From assembly GCF_963924675.1 (NCBI RefSeq), contig NC_089224.1:66015464-66079463 (forward strand): a stretch of DNA of 64,000 nucleotides, given 5' to 3'. The position numbers and the translations under genes were made by a program. The DNA is from Phocoena phocoena. Taxonomy: Eukaryota; Chordata; Mammalia; Artiodactyla; Phocoenidae. A model generated the notes under the pieces. The model was not told the DNA's origin. It saw nothing but the letters and a program-made list of their open reading frames with translations, and did not search any database. Positions 27,001 through 38,773 of this stretch are shown piece by piece; positions within the stretch are counted from its first letter, which is position 1, and each line of letters opens with the position of its first letter.

Positions 27001-27388
27001 AAAGCTAAAAAAGGGTAATTTTTGCCCTAAGAGAGAAGGACAGGCAGCTTCTGTCTACAAGGACCAGTCTAGACAATTTTTTTGGTGTTCTTGTCTCACT
27101 TGACATTTTGCCACTCAACAAAATCATGACATACAAGTAAAGGACCTATTCTTTTCCCTTAAAGAAATGCTCCTCACTCAAGTCCAGAGTCTCCGTAACA
27201 GTGGTATAGGAGAGGTCTGCTTTTCCCTACATCTGTCTTCTCACCCTACAGGTGACCTAGCATATAAAGAGGAAAACAGGCAAAGCATAGTGCACTTGTT
27301 TCTGCCACTATTACATTTCAAACATACACAGGATAATAGACAACTTCCATCATTAGGGGAACTTTTAGAGGGGCAGTTCATATTCATA

Positions 27389-27418
27389 TTGTGTGTGTGT
27401 GTGTGTGTGCACGTGTGT
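27389..27418 (+). repeat. (GT)n microsatellite
   Basis: About ten GT dinucleotides then GCACGTGTG, within the inferred PTAR1 3' UTR (read as CA on the transcript strand). Confidence 0.9.
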
Positions 27419-28680
27419 TTAATGGGGTATGGAATTAACTGGAAACAGAGAGGAGATTATGTTTAGTACACATCCATGAAATACAACAGATAAGGAAAAA
27501 TATACAAAAGTGGAGATGACAAAAAAATGGAATGGGAAAATAAAGAGAAAGGTGTGTGGAAAGAAGAAATGCAAAGCATTCTTTCATATTAAGACATTAG
27601 ACATTACCTGGAACTTTCCCCACACCTGCCTCACCTACCTAAAAAACCCAGCCCTTATTATTGAAAAGATAAGATACAGCTAAAAGGTGTATACTTTGGT
27701 AAGTTGTCCCTGATAAATTTAGTATCAAAGTTTTTAAATTGTTTTATTTTTTAAAATAAAGACTGAAGAACTAACCTTCAAAACTATTCATCCCCCCTGG
27801 CTTTTGCCAGTAAACTTTTAATAATCACTTCACAAAAACTTTATAGTTTATCCAGTGTATCCTTAATAACTTAAATTTTAAAAAGGAAGATTTTTAATGG
27901 ACACATTTCTATGCATAAGCTTCCCATTTTTCATGGTGAATTTGGAGGAAAGTAAGTAGTAATAACTAAAAACAGCATTCTAGGTTTTTTTTAAATTGAT
28001 TTTAATTGAGGTAAAAACCTATCAAAGCTAGTAGTAGTAAAAATAATTTTCTACTACAATTACATAAACTCTTAAAATTATTTTTTTAAAAAATAACCAT
28101 TTTTAAAATGGACTATATTGGAAGCATGTTGTTCATATAAATTCCAATACTTCTGACTTTGGTTATGTTGGTCTATGACTTGAGTAGAACATACTAGAGA
28201 AAGAGAAATGGTGTGTATTTTCACACATCCATCCATCTGGCCATTTGATTCTCAAAACAACAATTAGATCAAGTAATTTTGAATTTGTATTGTTCTTAAG
28301 CTAAACAACATAAATTTTTAATTAAAAAAAAACTAGCCTATGCAGCAACCACACTGAGGTGGGTTGAGGTGTGTGTGAACCAATCTGGAGAACCAAATGA
28401 GAAAAGCCTCAAGTACAGGAATATAAAGGATGAGAAGTTTAAAAGAAAAAAATTAAGACTCACTGTTCAGCAGGAAGGAACTACACAATTATTTTATCCC
28501 CAAAGGAATGCCAGTTCTTAACAAAATAAATAAAATGCAAGATTTACTATGGACTTTTAACCTAAAGATGAAGCACATATAGTTAGACAATAATAGCAAA
28601 CAGTTCATGCAACTATGTAAATAAGAAAGGAAAGCAATATTGCACTAAAAGGGGAACCTTGCAGGACTAATCCACCTCTT

Positions 28681-29023
28681 TCATTGACTCAATGTAACCA
28701 GCCATTTCCTGTATGCATTGGCAAACCTGGCCTGCTCCACGTTCCGGCAGGTGGACAATACTTGATCGATGAACCTGTGCTCCATTTCCAGGCCCAGGGA
28801 GTCTGGAGCAGGGGTCCGCTTCAGGCGTTTGGTTTCCTGGGAATAGCCTTGCTTGCTAGAGTCACTGAGTCCATCCACCTCCATTGCCTGAGATGTATGC
28901 GGTCCTGCTGGGATGAGGTGCAAGTCACTCAAAGTCCCCCCTGGGCTGTCTGCAGGTGACAACTGGACCACGCTGTGAGGAAACCTACCATTTAAGTGAT
29001 GCTGAAGGTAGAAAACATGCCGC
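28681..29023 (-). CDS. PTAR1: PTAR1 terminal coding exon 7 with stop
   Basis: The acceptor TTTCACAG is followed by G completing Arg, then RHVFYLQHHLNG, which finishes the last PPTA repeat (WCHRRHVFYLQ). Next comes a Ser/Pro/Gly-rich segment (LSPADSPGGTLSD). A conserved tail follows with KQGYSQETKRLKR, LEMEHRFIDQVLSTCRNVEQ and the C-terminus YRKWLVTLSQ before TGA at 28681-28683. The basic KRLKR patch is the most charged part. The exon gives 113 codons, so the window encodes 400 residues. With about 29 from exon 1 this reaches about 430, in the family's usual range of roughly 400-430. There is no CAAX-type end, as expected for a transferase subunit. Confidence 0.96.
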
Positions 29024-31158
29024 CTGTGAAAGAGGGTAAAGAAGAGAATAGAAAAAGAAAAGTCACATCACAAAGTCAAGCTTTTCAGAAAAGACAAAAA
29101 AGTCGATAATCTTAAAACATACAGTACTCAGTTCAGTGCCCCCTTCGTAACCCAGAGCTATCTGGGGGAAGGAGGAAGAATAGTTAAGATGTAGTCTCTG
29201 GGTATTTGGACAGAGCCTCACAAACCCAGATTACTGGTTTGTGAGAAAGAATGCTACCTCGAAGGTGTTTAAAAAAAATGGACTGAGATGATGACAATCA
29301 CTTGGTGTTGTTACACCTGTTACTATAATATGAAACTAGAAATGGGTCTTAGCTCAATCTCTGCTATAAGTTAAAATATAAAACAAAACCAAAAATTAAC
29401 CTCATTGATATCCTAAAAGACAAGTGATTTTCAGAAACAAGAGAATTAAATATTAGCTCCTCTAGAGGCTTAGTGTATGGCCTCTATCCAATACTTTCTT
29501 TAATAAGAACAGAACTGCTGTGGTTGGACTTATTATCTTAGAAACCCTCTGAATTCTCCCCTAAATCCAGCACTATAGTCTTATTAAACACCGACATGCA
29601 GTAGGGATGTGCTGGGCTCTGAGAAAAGTATGTTAAAAGACACAGTTCCTGTTCTTCCTCTAAGGAGAGTTCTCCTGCCCTTAGAATCATCTGGAGTTAT
29701 TTGTTAAAAATGAAGATCCATGTGCCTAATTTCCAAAAATTGTGACTCAAAGGGGTATACATCTCTGTATGAAATAAGGTAAACTACCTTAGGTAGTTTC
29801 TAGGTTGTTATACTTCATCATTCATATTAATAACTCTAAGCCCTTAAAAGAGAATTCTATTCATTTTCCCAGCTTATTTGGGAGCAGACAAAGGAGCATA
29901 TAACACCCATTTTACAGAGGACAAATCTAAAAGGGCTGATAAGCTGCTTAAGGGCACTGAATCAGTAGAAAATATAATTCATTCCTGTAATATACAGGTC
30001 ATCCCAACTGCCTCTTCTCCCCACTCCAAACTCCAATTAATCTTTATATGAACAAAGAAAGTTTCTGTTCTAATGATCTAGCTCTCTCTCAAACACAAAT
30101 ATAATTTTTAATATTCTTTGAGTCTTGCTATTAATGTGTCTAAATATAAAACAGCAATAAAAAATCGGTAACAGCAAAACATGCAAGATCTATCTTCTCT
30201 CCTAAAAATGTGTAATAAAAATGTTTTGTTTTTAAGGGAAAAAGAAAATTCTGTATTTATGAAGATGCCAAAGTGGGGGACTGTCTTCCATCTTCTAATA
30301 TATCTTCCAAATATATTTAGACTGGAAAAAGGGAACAAATCACATTTAACTTAAAAAATACACAAATATTTTAAATGCCTACCTCCCGCCTAACACAGGC
30401 AACTCTTTTGTCTACAAACAGAATCCTGTAACTTACAGTAAAATCTGTACATATAATGCCAGAGATGCCTCCAACTAAATGATAATCCAAAATAAATCAA
30501 TCGGGGGTTCCCATACCTGGATTTCATTTCAACATGAAAAGTACAGTCAAAGGTTCTTAAAACTCAAGTTATGAGGTTGCTAACCCTCTTTCACTCCTTC
30601 CTAATAATCCTGATTCACTCCCAAAGTACATATTACTTTAAAAAAGCAAAAAGTGTCAAGAGATTATACTTAAGGTAAATTAATCTGCAGGCCATCACGG
30701 TTGGGAAGAACAATAAAAATGTCTAACTATTCTCAGGGTCTAATCAATGGTCTCAGCCCTGACTATGTATCAAATTTACCTGTCAGGGTTTTTTCTTTAT
30801 ATTTTAAAAAACAGATGGCAGCACTCCATCCCAGATATGCTAAGTATCAGGATCTCCAAGGAGGGAGTCCAGAAACTTTCTTTAGTTTGAAAGTAACACA
30901 CCTTATTCTGTGGCGCAGTCAAGGATGAACGCCACCATCTTGAGCCATTGGCAAAGATCTGCATGAGGAACTTCATATTGATCATGACCATGAGGAGGAG
31001 TATATGGTAACACAAACTCCTCTGACGCACTCAGGCAAAGTTCCACAATCAGATTACCATATTTACCCAAGTAGGCACGAGTCAGATGTAAGACCTTCTG
31101 TAGCTCTCATAAGGACACACACAGTTTTATGCAGGAAATAGATCTTCCTTTCTCTTAC
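29024..31158 (-). other. PTAR1: PTAR1 intron 6
   Basis: The intron is bounded by GTAAGA (at 31158) and TTTCACAG (before 29023). It holds mostly unique sequence. Stretches near 29670-29750 and 30745-30900 resemble MER5-type DNA transposon relics ('GGATCTCCAAGGAGGGAGTC'-like text). No lineage-specific SINE or L1 is present. Confidence 0.85.
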
Positions 31159-31463
31159 CTATGACACCAAAGGGTTTCATGTCCTGGGTAGGAATCAATA
31201 AGATCAGTGCTGAATTCAACTTCTTCTTCTAGAAGATGGGGAAGATTTATCCTTGATTCCTCTGCTGAAGCCACTGCTTCTTCATCTTTTGGAAGAACTA
31301 TAGCTGGCTCACTTCTCAACGTATTTTGCTCCAATACAGAACCATCTGTCACAGTTTGGCTAACCAAAGACTTTAATAAAAACTGGCGGTAGTGAAATCC
31401 ACTGTGGTCTGAAACATGCATGGACGCCCAGTGTTTAGTAGAAGATAGTTCATCAAGAAGAAT
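31159..31463 (-). CDS. PTAR1: PTAR1 coding exon 6
   Basis: This 305-bp exon encodes 101 codons from ILLDELSSTKHWASMHVSDH to SYPGHETLWCH and ends in AG of an Arg codon (acceptor CCTACAAG, donor ATAG|GTAAGA). A divergent PPTA-like motif, DHSGFHYRQFLL, lies near residues 20-30 of the exon. A low-complexity acidic stretch follows (PKDEEAVASAEESR, then LLEEEVEF), probably a flexible linker. GHETLWCHR opens the last repeat. The ATG seen upstream of the exon in the same frame is intronic and is not a start. Confidence 0.96.
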
Positions 31464-32217
31464 CTTGTAGGAAGAAAAAAGGGAAGTGAAATGAGGAATT
31501 GCCAAAGGTTTTACTTTCTCCATTAATGCTTTGGATTTCTCTTCCGACTCATTTCTTGTTTTGACAACACCATTCCTACCAATATTTTGTATATAATGCC
31601 CAACACAGTGTTGTCATTTAGTGGAAGCTTGCACTTAGTGGAAGCTCAGTAAATTCTAATTTTCCCTTTCTTTTATAAAGTAATTGATTTTTTTTTTTTT
31701 TTACTGCCGCAGAATTTATGGAGCTTTCCCTAGACTTTGATCACATTCTGACTGGCACACACATAGAAAAGACAGATTCTAAAATAATGATAGACATTTG
31801 GGTGTTCATTTTCAAGTAATGCTTATATTGAAGGAAAAATATAAATTCAGAGATCACTTTGATGGAAACTTTCTTTTGCATTTAATGAATCTGTATTATA
31901 CCTAACTTACTATTTGTTCAACAATAGACTCAATGTAATTATTTCTTCTTCACTGTAAGTGTCATCAGGGCAGAGACCATGTCTGTTTTGTTCACTACTT
32001 AATTCTAAGGGTTTACTACAAAAACATGATGCAAGAATAACAGGAATTTTCAAGTGCTCATGACTTTCACTATCTGTCTCAAACTTACTTAACATCAATG
32101 ATAAATGGCTTTTTTAAGTAGGTAAGACAAAATTCAGCAGTGAATTCTTTAAATCTGCAAATTAAAGAATTTCAAATAGAATGATAAAAAGAAAAGCAGC
32201 ATTTATGAAAAAATAAG

Positions 32218-33125
32218 AGTGGGATTGCTGGATCATATGGTAGCTCTATTTTTAGTTCCTTGAGGAACCTCCATACTGTTTTCCATAGTGTCTGCACCAA
32301 TGTACATCCCCACCAACTGTGTACTAGGGTTCCCTTTTTCCTACATCCTTGCCGACATTTGTTATTTTTGATGATAAACTTTTTGATGACAGCCACTATG
32401 AGAGGAGTGAGGTGGTTTTCATTTGCCTATCTCTGATGATTATAATTTCAAAACATTTTCATCATCTCCAAAACAACCCCTATTCCTATTAGGAGTCCTC
32501 TAATTCCCCATTCCCCCTATCCTCTGGCACCCACTAATCTGCTTTGCTTATTCTGAATATGTCATATAAATGGAATACTACTTTCAATCAGCATATTGTT
32601 TTCAAGGTTCACCATGTTATAGTATTTATCAGAACTTCATTCCTTTTTTATGGCTGAATAAAAGACCACTGTATGGATATACCATATTTTGTTTTTCTAT
32701 TCCTCAGATACTGGACATTTGGGGTATTACTTTTTTTTTTTTGGCTTTTATGAGTAATGCTGCTATGAACATTCTCATACACGCTTTGGTATGAACATAT
32801 GCTTTCGATATTTTTGGATATATACCTAGCAGTGGAATTGTAGGGTCATACATGGTGTTTCTATGTTTAATTTTTTGAGGAAATGCCAAACTTTTCCCCA
32901 GTGGCTGCACTGTTTCACATTCCTACCACCAATGTATAAGGGTTCCAATTTCTCTACATCCTTGTCAACACTTGTTATTGTCTTTTTTATTTTAGTCATC
33001 CTAGTTGTGTGAAATGGTATCTCACTGTGGTTTGATTGGCATTTCCCCAGTGGTTAATGCTGTTGAACATCTTTTCATATCTTTCTTGGTCATTTGTATA
33101 TCTTTTTTGGAGAAATGACCCTATG
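32218..33125 (-). mobile_element. Old LINE-1 fragments, minus orientation
   Basis: Two neighbouring pieces (32218-32440 and about 32460-33125) both contain the reversed ORF2 C-terminal region ('GGATTGCTGGATCATATGG' and 'AGTGGAATTGTAGGGTCAT'). They represent two old insertions or a duplicated segment. Both are heavily decayed. Confidence 0.8.
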
Positions 33126-33239
33126 TGCTTTTTCAGGTGACACACGGTATCAGCTTTCAATTGGCTAGTAGTAATGAACTCTGTTCAACTGTGACTGTTT
33201 CCTTCCACCCCACCCTCAAATTAGACTATTTTAAAATTT

Positions 33240-34180
33240 TACTTCAGTATATGTCCACTGAAACACACAAATATTACAGGGAACAAAAAACAGAAAATTA
33301 AAACCTCTCATAATTCTACTCCCGAGCACTGGTAAACATTCTTTATTCTCTAACCTTTTTTTTCTGACTAGAAAACGCATGCTTATAGAAAATATAAGAA
33401 AATATATCTGTAACAGCACTGTGTTTGTGTGTATAAATATCTGTTGAGCACTTACAATACACCAGGTACTGTTCTAAACATGTTAAATAGCATTCAATGC
33501 TAATAACATAAAAAAATTGTAGTAGGCCCATCTCTTATTTACTTTTATATCCTTAACCTATAATGAATATTTTTCTTTAAATAATCTTCTAGAATATAAT
33601 TTCTAGTAGCAATAAAATATTCCACTTTGTGATGGACTGTAATGTAACCAATCCCTTGTTACTAGAGGATTAGGCTGTTTCCAGTCTTTCACTATTATAA
33701 ACGGTATTTTTATATACCAAACTCCCATATTTAATATAACAGCCAGTGTTTATTGATCAATTAGTATGAGCACTTGTGATAGCCACGTTATGTAGATTCT
33801 CCCACTTAATTTACGTCCCTCGATGAGGTAGGAATTATCATCATCCCCAATTTACAGATGAGAAAACTGAAGGTTAGAGAGGCTAAGCAACGCTCTTAAT
33901 GTCACACAGCAAATTGGTGGGAGAGTCAAGATTCAAATTATGTCTGTATGACCACTGAGTGGAGCCTTTAATCACTATATCATACTGCACCTCCCATTTT
34001 TTCTTTAGGATGAATTCCTAGAAGCAGAACTGCTAGATTAGAGATAACACACATTTTGGGGGGTAACATCTGGTAAATGCTGCCATGTTGCCCTTTGGTA
34101 AGATTATACCAATTTCTACAATGCTTGTTTTTATAGCCTTATCAATGCTGAATATCAGCACTTTAAAAAATCATTTTCAG
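33240..34180 (-). mobile_element. Very old LINE-1 (L1ME-like), minus orientation, broken by MIR copies
   Basis: Pieces such as 'CTGTTTCCAGTCTTTCACTA' and 'TGAATTCCTAGAAGCAGAAC' are the reversed 3' part of an old L1. MIR-like sequence separates them at 33425-33525 and 33735-34000. Confidence 0.65.
33735..34000 (-). mobile_element. MIR SINE, minus orientation
   Basis: The core 'CCCAATTTACAGATGAGAAA' with 'GTCACACAGCAAATTGGTGG' is the reversed MIR core. It is nearly full length. Confidence 0.85.
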
Positions 34181-35100
34181 TTTTCTAAGTAAAAAAATGC
34201 CACTCAGTTCATATGTATTTTTAAGCTGCTCTAGACAACTGGTACTTTTGTGATTACTTCCTCTAACAGGCAAAGCATAGTACATGATCTCCTAGCTGGG
34301 CCCAATGGCTTACAAGAACAGAAAGGGGATTTTGTAAATTCAGTGCACTTCACTGAGAGTGAGAGACAGTGGCAGTGGTGACAGGAAGAGTGCCAAGTCC
34401 CCCCAAGGGCAGAGGAGGGCAGACTGACAACATGTGAGACTAGCAGTGGACCAGGGCAGATAAGTCAACACATTACTAACGCGTTGTCATCTTCAACAAT
34501 GGATGGTCTCAAGGAACCAAGAATTTCACCTTGGCCTCATGTTTCTGATTTACGGGAATGCCACTTTAAAAGGTTCACATAAAGGCAGGAAAGTTTCCAA
34601 AGACCTCTCAGCTTACCTGGACTCTGCCTTCCTTTATCCTCAACCCTCCCCTTACCTCTTTCCACCTCCCACAGGATACCAAGTTGTGGAGTGGAGATGA
34701 CTGGTTTTAAAGCACTCCATATCCCTCACAACCCACCAGATAACTTGAATTCATTCCTCCAGACACCCCCACAGTGTAGCATCCCTCCCTCTGGCAGCTG
34801 TTTCCAATGAGCCCAGTCTGGATGAGGAGCCATTTCTGTGATCCCACTGTACCTGGAGATTCCCTCAGTTCCTGCAAGTGTCACACTGCTTTGTAACTGT
34901 CGGTATGTGTTTCTTCAACTAGATTTTTCAATTTGTTGAGAGCAAGCTTTTTGTCTTTATGCCTCACCCAGTGTATACAACAGTGTCTGGGAATGACAGG
35001 GTTTCACTACTTTTTCATGAATGAATTGCACTGAGTTGACCTAGCAAATTGGTAGGCAAGTTTCATCTAAGTTTTCTATCTATGGGGAGCAGAGAAAGGA

Positions 35101-35310
35101 ACTAAAATTTAGTGAGCCTCTATTAGGTGCCCAGTACTTTATACACATTACCCCAAGTAATTCTCAGTAATCCACTGAGGCAGGCAGTAGAGCCCCTATC
35201 TTACAGATGAAAACATTAAAGCCTTACTTTACACACACAGCTAATAGGGCCAGAATCTGAACTCAGGTTAATGTGATTCTGTCTTTTCTCTTTCCACTCC
35301 ATTAGGTAGC
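35101..35310 (-). mobile_element. MIR SINE, minus orientation
   Basis: It contains 'TCTTACAGATGAAAACATTA' and 'CACACAGCTAATAGGGCCAG', diverged from the MIR core. Confidence 0.8.
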
Positions 35311-35774
35311 CTCCCCTCCTGAAATGCAAAGCCATGTAAACTAGAGGGAAGGGCTTCTCTTCCAGAACTGTTGGCTTAAAATCCCTCAGAAGTGAAGGCT
35401 CTCCTAATTGTCCTGGAGGAATCTCTGGCTAGGACACAGAGAGGGGAGAGGGGACCTGAAGGGAGACGTAGGAAGGGGGTGGTGAGTAAAAATTAGAGAA
35501 TGCTTCGCTATTAATCTGAAAGCACCACATGAGACATTCTGACCCCTTTAAATTGTCTCAAGTCTGGGAAGCTTTTAGAAGAGTACCCTAGATTCTTAAG
35601 GCACTGATACCACAAGAAGTGAAGAAAAAATAGAGAAGCTGTAGTATGTAAGAAGGAGCACAAGGATACCTGGCTCTCATTCTGATGAATAATAAATGAT
35701 ACAACCGTGGCTAAGTCCAAGCCATTAAAATTCTATGGAAACTTCCATCTCCTCATTTCTAAACTAAAAGGATT

Positions 35775-35940
35775 AGGCTGTGACAGTTCTCAACCTGGCT
35801 CTGCATCCAAATACCCCCGAGCCTGTGAAAAATACTGATCTCTAAATCCTACCTTCATTTCAATTCAGTAGGCCTGGGGTGGGACACAGGAATTCTCAGG
35901 TAATTTACAGATTCAGCCAAGTTTGGGGACACCTGGGTGA
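35775..35940 (+). mobile_element. MER5A-like hAT relic
   Basis: 'GTTCTCAACCTGGCTCTGCA' at one end and 'TCAGTAGGCCTGGGGTGGG' in the centre match the MER5 type. It is non-coding. Confidence 0.75.
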
Positions 35941-36370
35941 GATCCTCTGTTCCCTCCCCAGCAGAGGAGATTGTGAAAAGGCAGCCAGCTGATTTAGCAC
36001 TTTAAGTCACAAAACAAAAGACTACCAAGAAAGAACAATTTCAGTTCCATAAGGTTTAATAATCTCTTCCTGTTTCAGGGCAAAATGAGTTATGCTCAGT
36101 CTTCCTTACTGCTTAAACCCGCTTTGTTCTACCAATGGACTAGCCTTAAGAGTGTCAACACCGTGCTGGTGAGGAATGCAAACTTTTTAAAAAAAATTAC
36201 CAGGGTTTCTCGGGAGATATCAGTTCTTACAATCCTCTCCGGCCTACTGGGTCATTAGTTCCTCTACTTCTTTCTTTTAAAGCTCCTCTGAGAAGGAACT
36301 ACTATATACTACCAGAAGATTTAAATGGCAGGCAGGAAGTATGCCTAGGGACATAGAATAACAGCCCTAC

Positions 36371-36584
36371 CTTGACATCTAGCTTGGCCAGGTGCTGTAA
36401 AACCCAGATGCGATGGGACCAGGCATTATAGTTGCTTGGGTATCTCCCTGCTGCTTCACCACAGACCTCCATCTCTTCTCGTATTAGTTGCTGTGTCCTT
36501 TCCGCAGGAATTATTCCCAAGTTTCCTTTGGTCACAAAGGAAGGCAAGGAGGTTTCCTGAATTAGCTGTTGTAGCACCCATCGC
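36371..36584 (-). CDS. PTAR1: PTAR1 coding exon 5
   Basis: The 214-bp exon completes the Arg codon of WIHR and runs from RWVLQQLIQETSLPSF to VLQHLAKLDVK, ending on a codon boundary (donor AAG|GTAGGG). It holds the end of PPTA repeat 2 (RRWVLQQL) and the complete repeat 3, PSNYNAWSHRIWVLQHL, the closest match in the protein to the family's NYxAWxxRxWVL signature. The stretch between them, with EEMEVCGEAAGRYP, is the expected linking helix. No disruption is seen. Confidence 0.96.
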
Positions 36585-36914
36585 CTGTTAAGGTAACATG
36601 TGGGAAAGAAATGAGGAAAGAAAATAAACCACAGAGGAAAACAACCAGAGTTTTCTTTATTCTCAATTTAATTTCCATTCATAGACAATGCAAAATAATG
36701 CCCAGTTTTCAAACTTTTTTTTGGGGGGGGGTTGTTTTGTTGTTTTTGTTTTTAAAGACATAATTAATTTATGGATATGGGTGGTGGCGGGGAATAAAGG
36801 ACAAAGATTAAACAAAAAGCTTTCCGAAATGTTAACATTTGTCAAAAAGAGAATGTTATCAGTTCCAAAATGACAACTTCAAAACTTCATTTGGCCAGGA
36901 AATGTAAAGGCAAC

Positions 36915-36915
<1 letters not shown>

Positions 36916-36980
<65 letters not shown>
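36916..36980 (+). repeat. Long (GT)n microsatellite
   Basis: About 32 GT units interrupted once by AT (GTGTATGTGT). A second short GT run lies at about 36985-36995. It lies in PTAR1 intron 4 and is likely to vary in length between individuals. Confidence 0.95.
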
Positions 36981-37060
36981 TGGTACTGTGTGTGTGGGAG
37001 GGGGTGATATTAATTAATGGCTGGTAAATAATCAAGAGGAGCATAGTTCACTTTTATTTA

Positions 37061-37256
37061 TTTTTTAAGATTTTTTTTTTGATGTGGATCATTTTTGAAG
37101 TCTTTATTGGATTTGTTACAATATTGCTTCTGTTTTAAGTTTTGTTTTTTTGGCCAGTGAGGCATGTGGGATCTTAGTTCCCTGACCAGGGATTGAACCT
37201 GCACCCCCTGCATTGGAAGGAGAAGTCTTAACCACTGGGATACCAGGGAAGTCCCG
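37061..37256 (-). mobile_element. tRNA-derived SINE, minus orientation
   Basis: The head on the minus strand is GGGACTTCCCTGGTATCCCA, with 'TTGAACCTGCACCCCCTGC' reversed and the body 'AACAGAAGCAATATTGTAAC' shared with the copy at 15652. The duplication GTTCACTTTTATT (one mismatch) flanks it at about 37046 and 37257. Confidence 0.9.
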
Positions 37257-38334
37257 GTTCACTTTTCATTATATGTGCATGCCTCGTCCTACGTGTATTT
37301 GTTTGTTTGCAAACAAGAAGCTGTATTAAGCTTTCATGAAGCAAAATTTCTATATTATAGCACAGAATCTGGAAGGAAACAAATACAATATGATTAGTTA
37401 AACCACCAAGGAGGTTTTAAAATGTCTTTATCCACAGATTTTCCCTTTGTCTATTTAAGATTTTCACTAGCATACATTTAAATGAAAAGCACTAAAAAAG
37501 TGTCTCTAACCACTTAATGTCTTCAGGTTTTACAAATATTTTCTCATAAGAAAGCATTCTTTTTAGATTAAAAATTTCCAACCCAGGGTACAGGAAATTG
37601 AGTAAGAAAACTCATTTTGTCATTTTCAAATAATAGAAGTTATTTTTAACAACCAAAACTTGCTTTATAAAATAATAAGCCAATAAATGATGGCTGCATA
37701 TTTAATAACTCCCTTCCCCTGCCACCACCCCTTTCCTAACCTCTATGCACACAATCATATATCTCTCTGTAGTCTGCTATCCCTATTTCTAGTAGGAAGA
37801 AAATACAGCTAACTATATCATTTGGAAGTAGCTGCTCTGCAAGGCTAGCCAAAGGCAAGATTACAGTTAAGAAACCTTAAACTGACTTTAAGATCCTAAA
37901 AATACTCAGGATGTAAGAAAAGTTATAAGGGGCTTAAGAACAGATTTCTTCAGAGATTCTCCTCACTGACCCCAACCAGTAAGCCTACACCATCTCATTT
38001 TAGTCAAAAGAGAGTAGTTACATGGGATCCAAGAGTAGGATGCTTCCAGAGAGCCAGGATTTTGAAAAGAGTTCTTACATGCACTTTGGATATCTGCTTC
38101 AGGCCTTTAACCTAAAAATATTCTATGCATTTACAGTCTTAGCAACTCTAGTTCAGCCCACACACCATTCACCTCAGTTGCCCTTACTTGGTTAATTTTA
38201 ATAACCATAACCATCACCACCACCATCTTTACCAGGAACACACCTGAATGAATTAAATCCAAGTTTAATAAAACTCAAATTGCTCATTACAGTTGAATAT
38301 CTAAATGCAATTTCCATGATTGCTTCAGACAGTT

Positions 38335-38590
38335 AATAATAATAGCTAAAATTTACTGAGTATTTCATATATGCCAGGCACTATGGTAGTGTTTACATGC
38401 ATTATCTGATGTTAACTCAACCATTTATTCTGAGATAGGTATAATTATTATTCCCATTTTACAAATGATAAAACCAAAGCTTGAAGAGGTTAAACAATTT
38501 CTGAAGATCACATAAAGTGATGGCATCTAGACTTAAATGTAGACATAATTTGACTTTAGAATTCATACTCTGAATCACTGTGTGACCTGC
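38335..38590 (-). mobile_element. MIR SINE, minus orientation
   Basis: 'TTTACTGAGTATTTCATATA' then 'TTCCCATTTTACAAATGATA', a reversed MIR, ending about 80 bases from PTAR1 exon 4. Confidence 0.85.
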
Positions 38591-38668
38591 TTCACATTCT
38601 GTTTGTTTTTTTTTTCTCCAGCCACTCTAAATTCTAAGTAAGAATCCTATGGTGTAAATTAACCAAAC

Positions 38669-38773
38669 CTGTGAATCCATGTTTCTGGACTCTTTGGAAA
38701 CTTAGTTAAGGCCAGTTTTCCCAGATGTAAGTCCTTAATTGGATTTAAAGTGCCAGAGAGGATCAGCTCTTTT
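38669..38773 (-). CDS. PTAR1: PTAR1 coding exon 4
   Basis: The 105-bp exon completes the split Arg codon with A. It then encodes KELILSGTLN, PIKDLHLGKL, ALTKFPKSPETWIH and ends in AG of the next Arg. It carries the second half of PPTA repeat 1 (RKELIL) and the start of repeat 2 (PETWIHR). The acceptor is TTTTACAG. The donor reads AG|GTTTGG, which lacks the usual purine at +3 and A at +4, so it looks weak next to the other PTAR1 donors here. Reading frame in and out (phase 2 to phase 2) is consistent with its neighbours. Confidence 0.95.

Larger units (their letters stand above)
19750..28680 (-). other. PTAR1: PTAR1 3' untranslated region (far end inferred)
   Basis: About 8.9 kb downstream of the PTAR1 stop is unique sequence with no recent SINE or LINE insertion, in sharp contrast to both flanks. 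I infer that most of it is one long 3' UTR. Its contents are a hAT-type relic at 20609-20910, short MIR/L2-like scraps near 22390-22430 and 25960-26030, a GT tract near 27390, and a 15-bp tandem duplication at about 26720-26750. No open frame longer than about 100 codons resembles a known protein. The true end could be any of several poly(A) signals, listed separately for the best candidates. Confidence 0.5.
31464..36370 (-). other. PTAR1: PTAR1 intron 5
   Basis: The borders are GTAGGG and CCTACAAG. It contains a T run at 31688-31703, two old minus-strand L1 fragments (32218-33125), a third old L1 interrupted by MIRs (33240-34180), a MIR at 35101-35310, an L2-like tail near 34860-35030 and a MER5-like element at 35775-35940. 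The remainder is unrecognised. Confidence 0.85.
36585..38668 (-). other. PTAR1: PTAR1 intron 4
   Basis: The borders are GTTTGG (weak donor) and TTAACAG. It contains the long GT tract at 36916-36980, a minus-strand tRNA-derived SINE at 37061-37256 and a MIR at 38335-38590 that ends close to exon 4. The rest is unrecognised. Confidence 0.85.

Noticed and set aside
28684..28959. Open frame of 91 codons on the plus strand
   Set aside because: It is the exact antisense of PTAR1 exon 7, whose own frame is clearly the conserved one.
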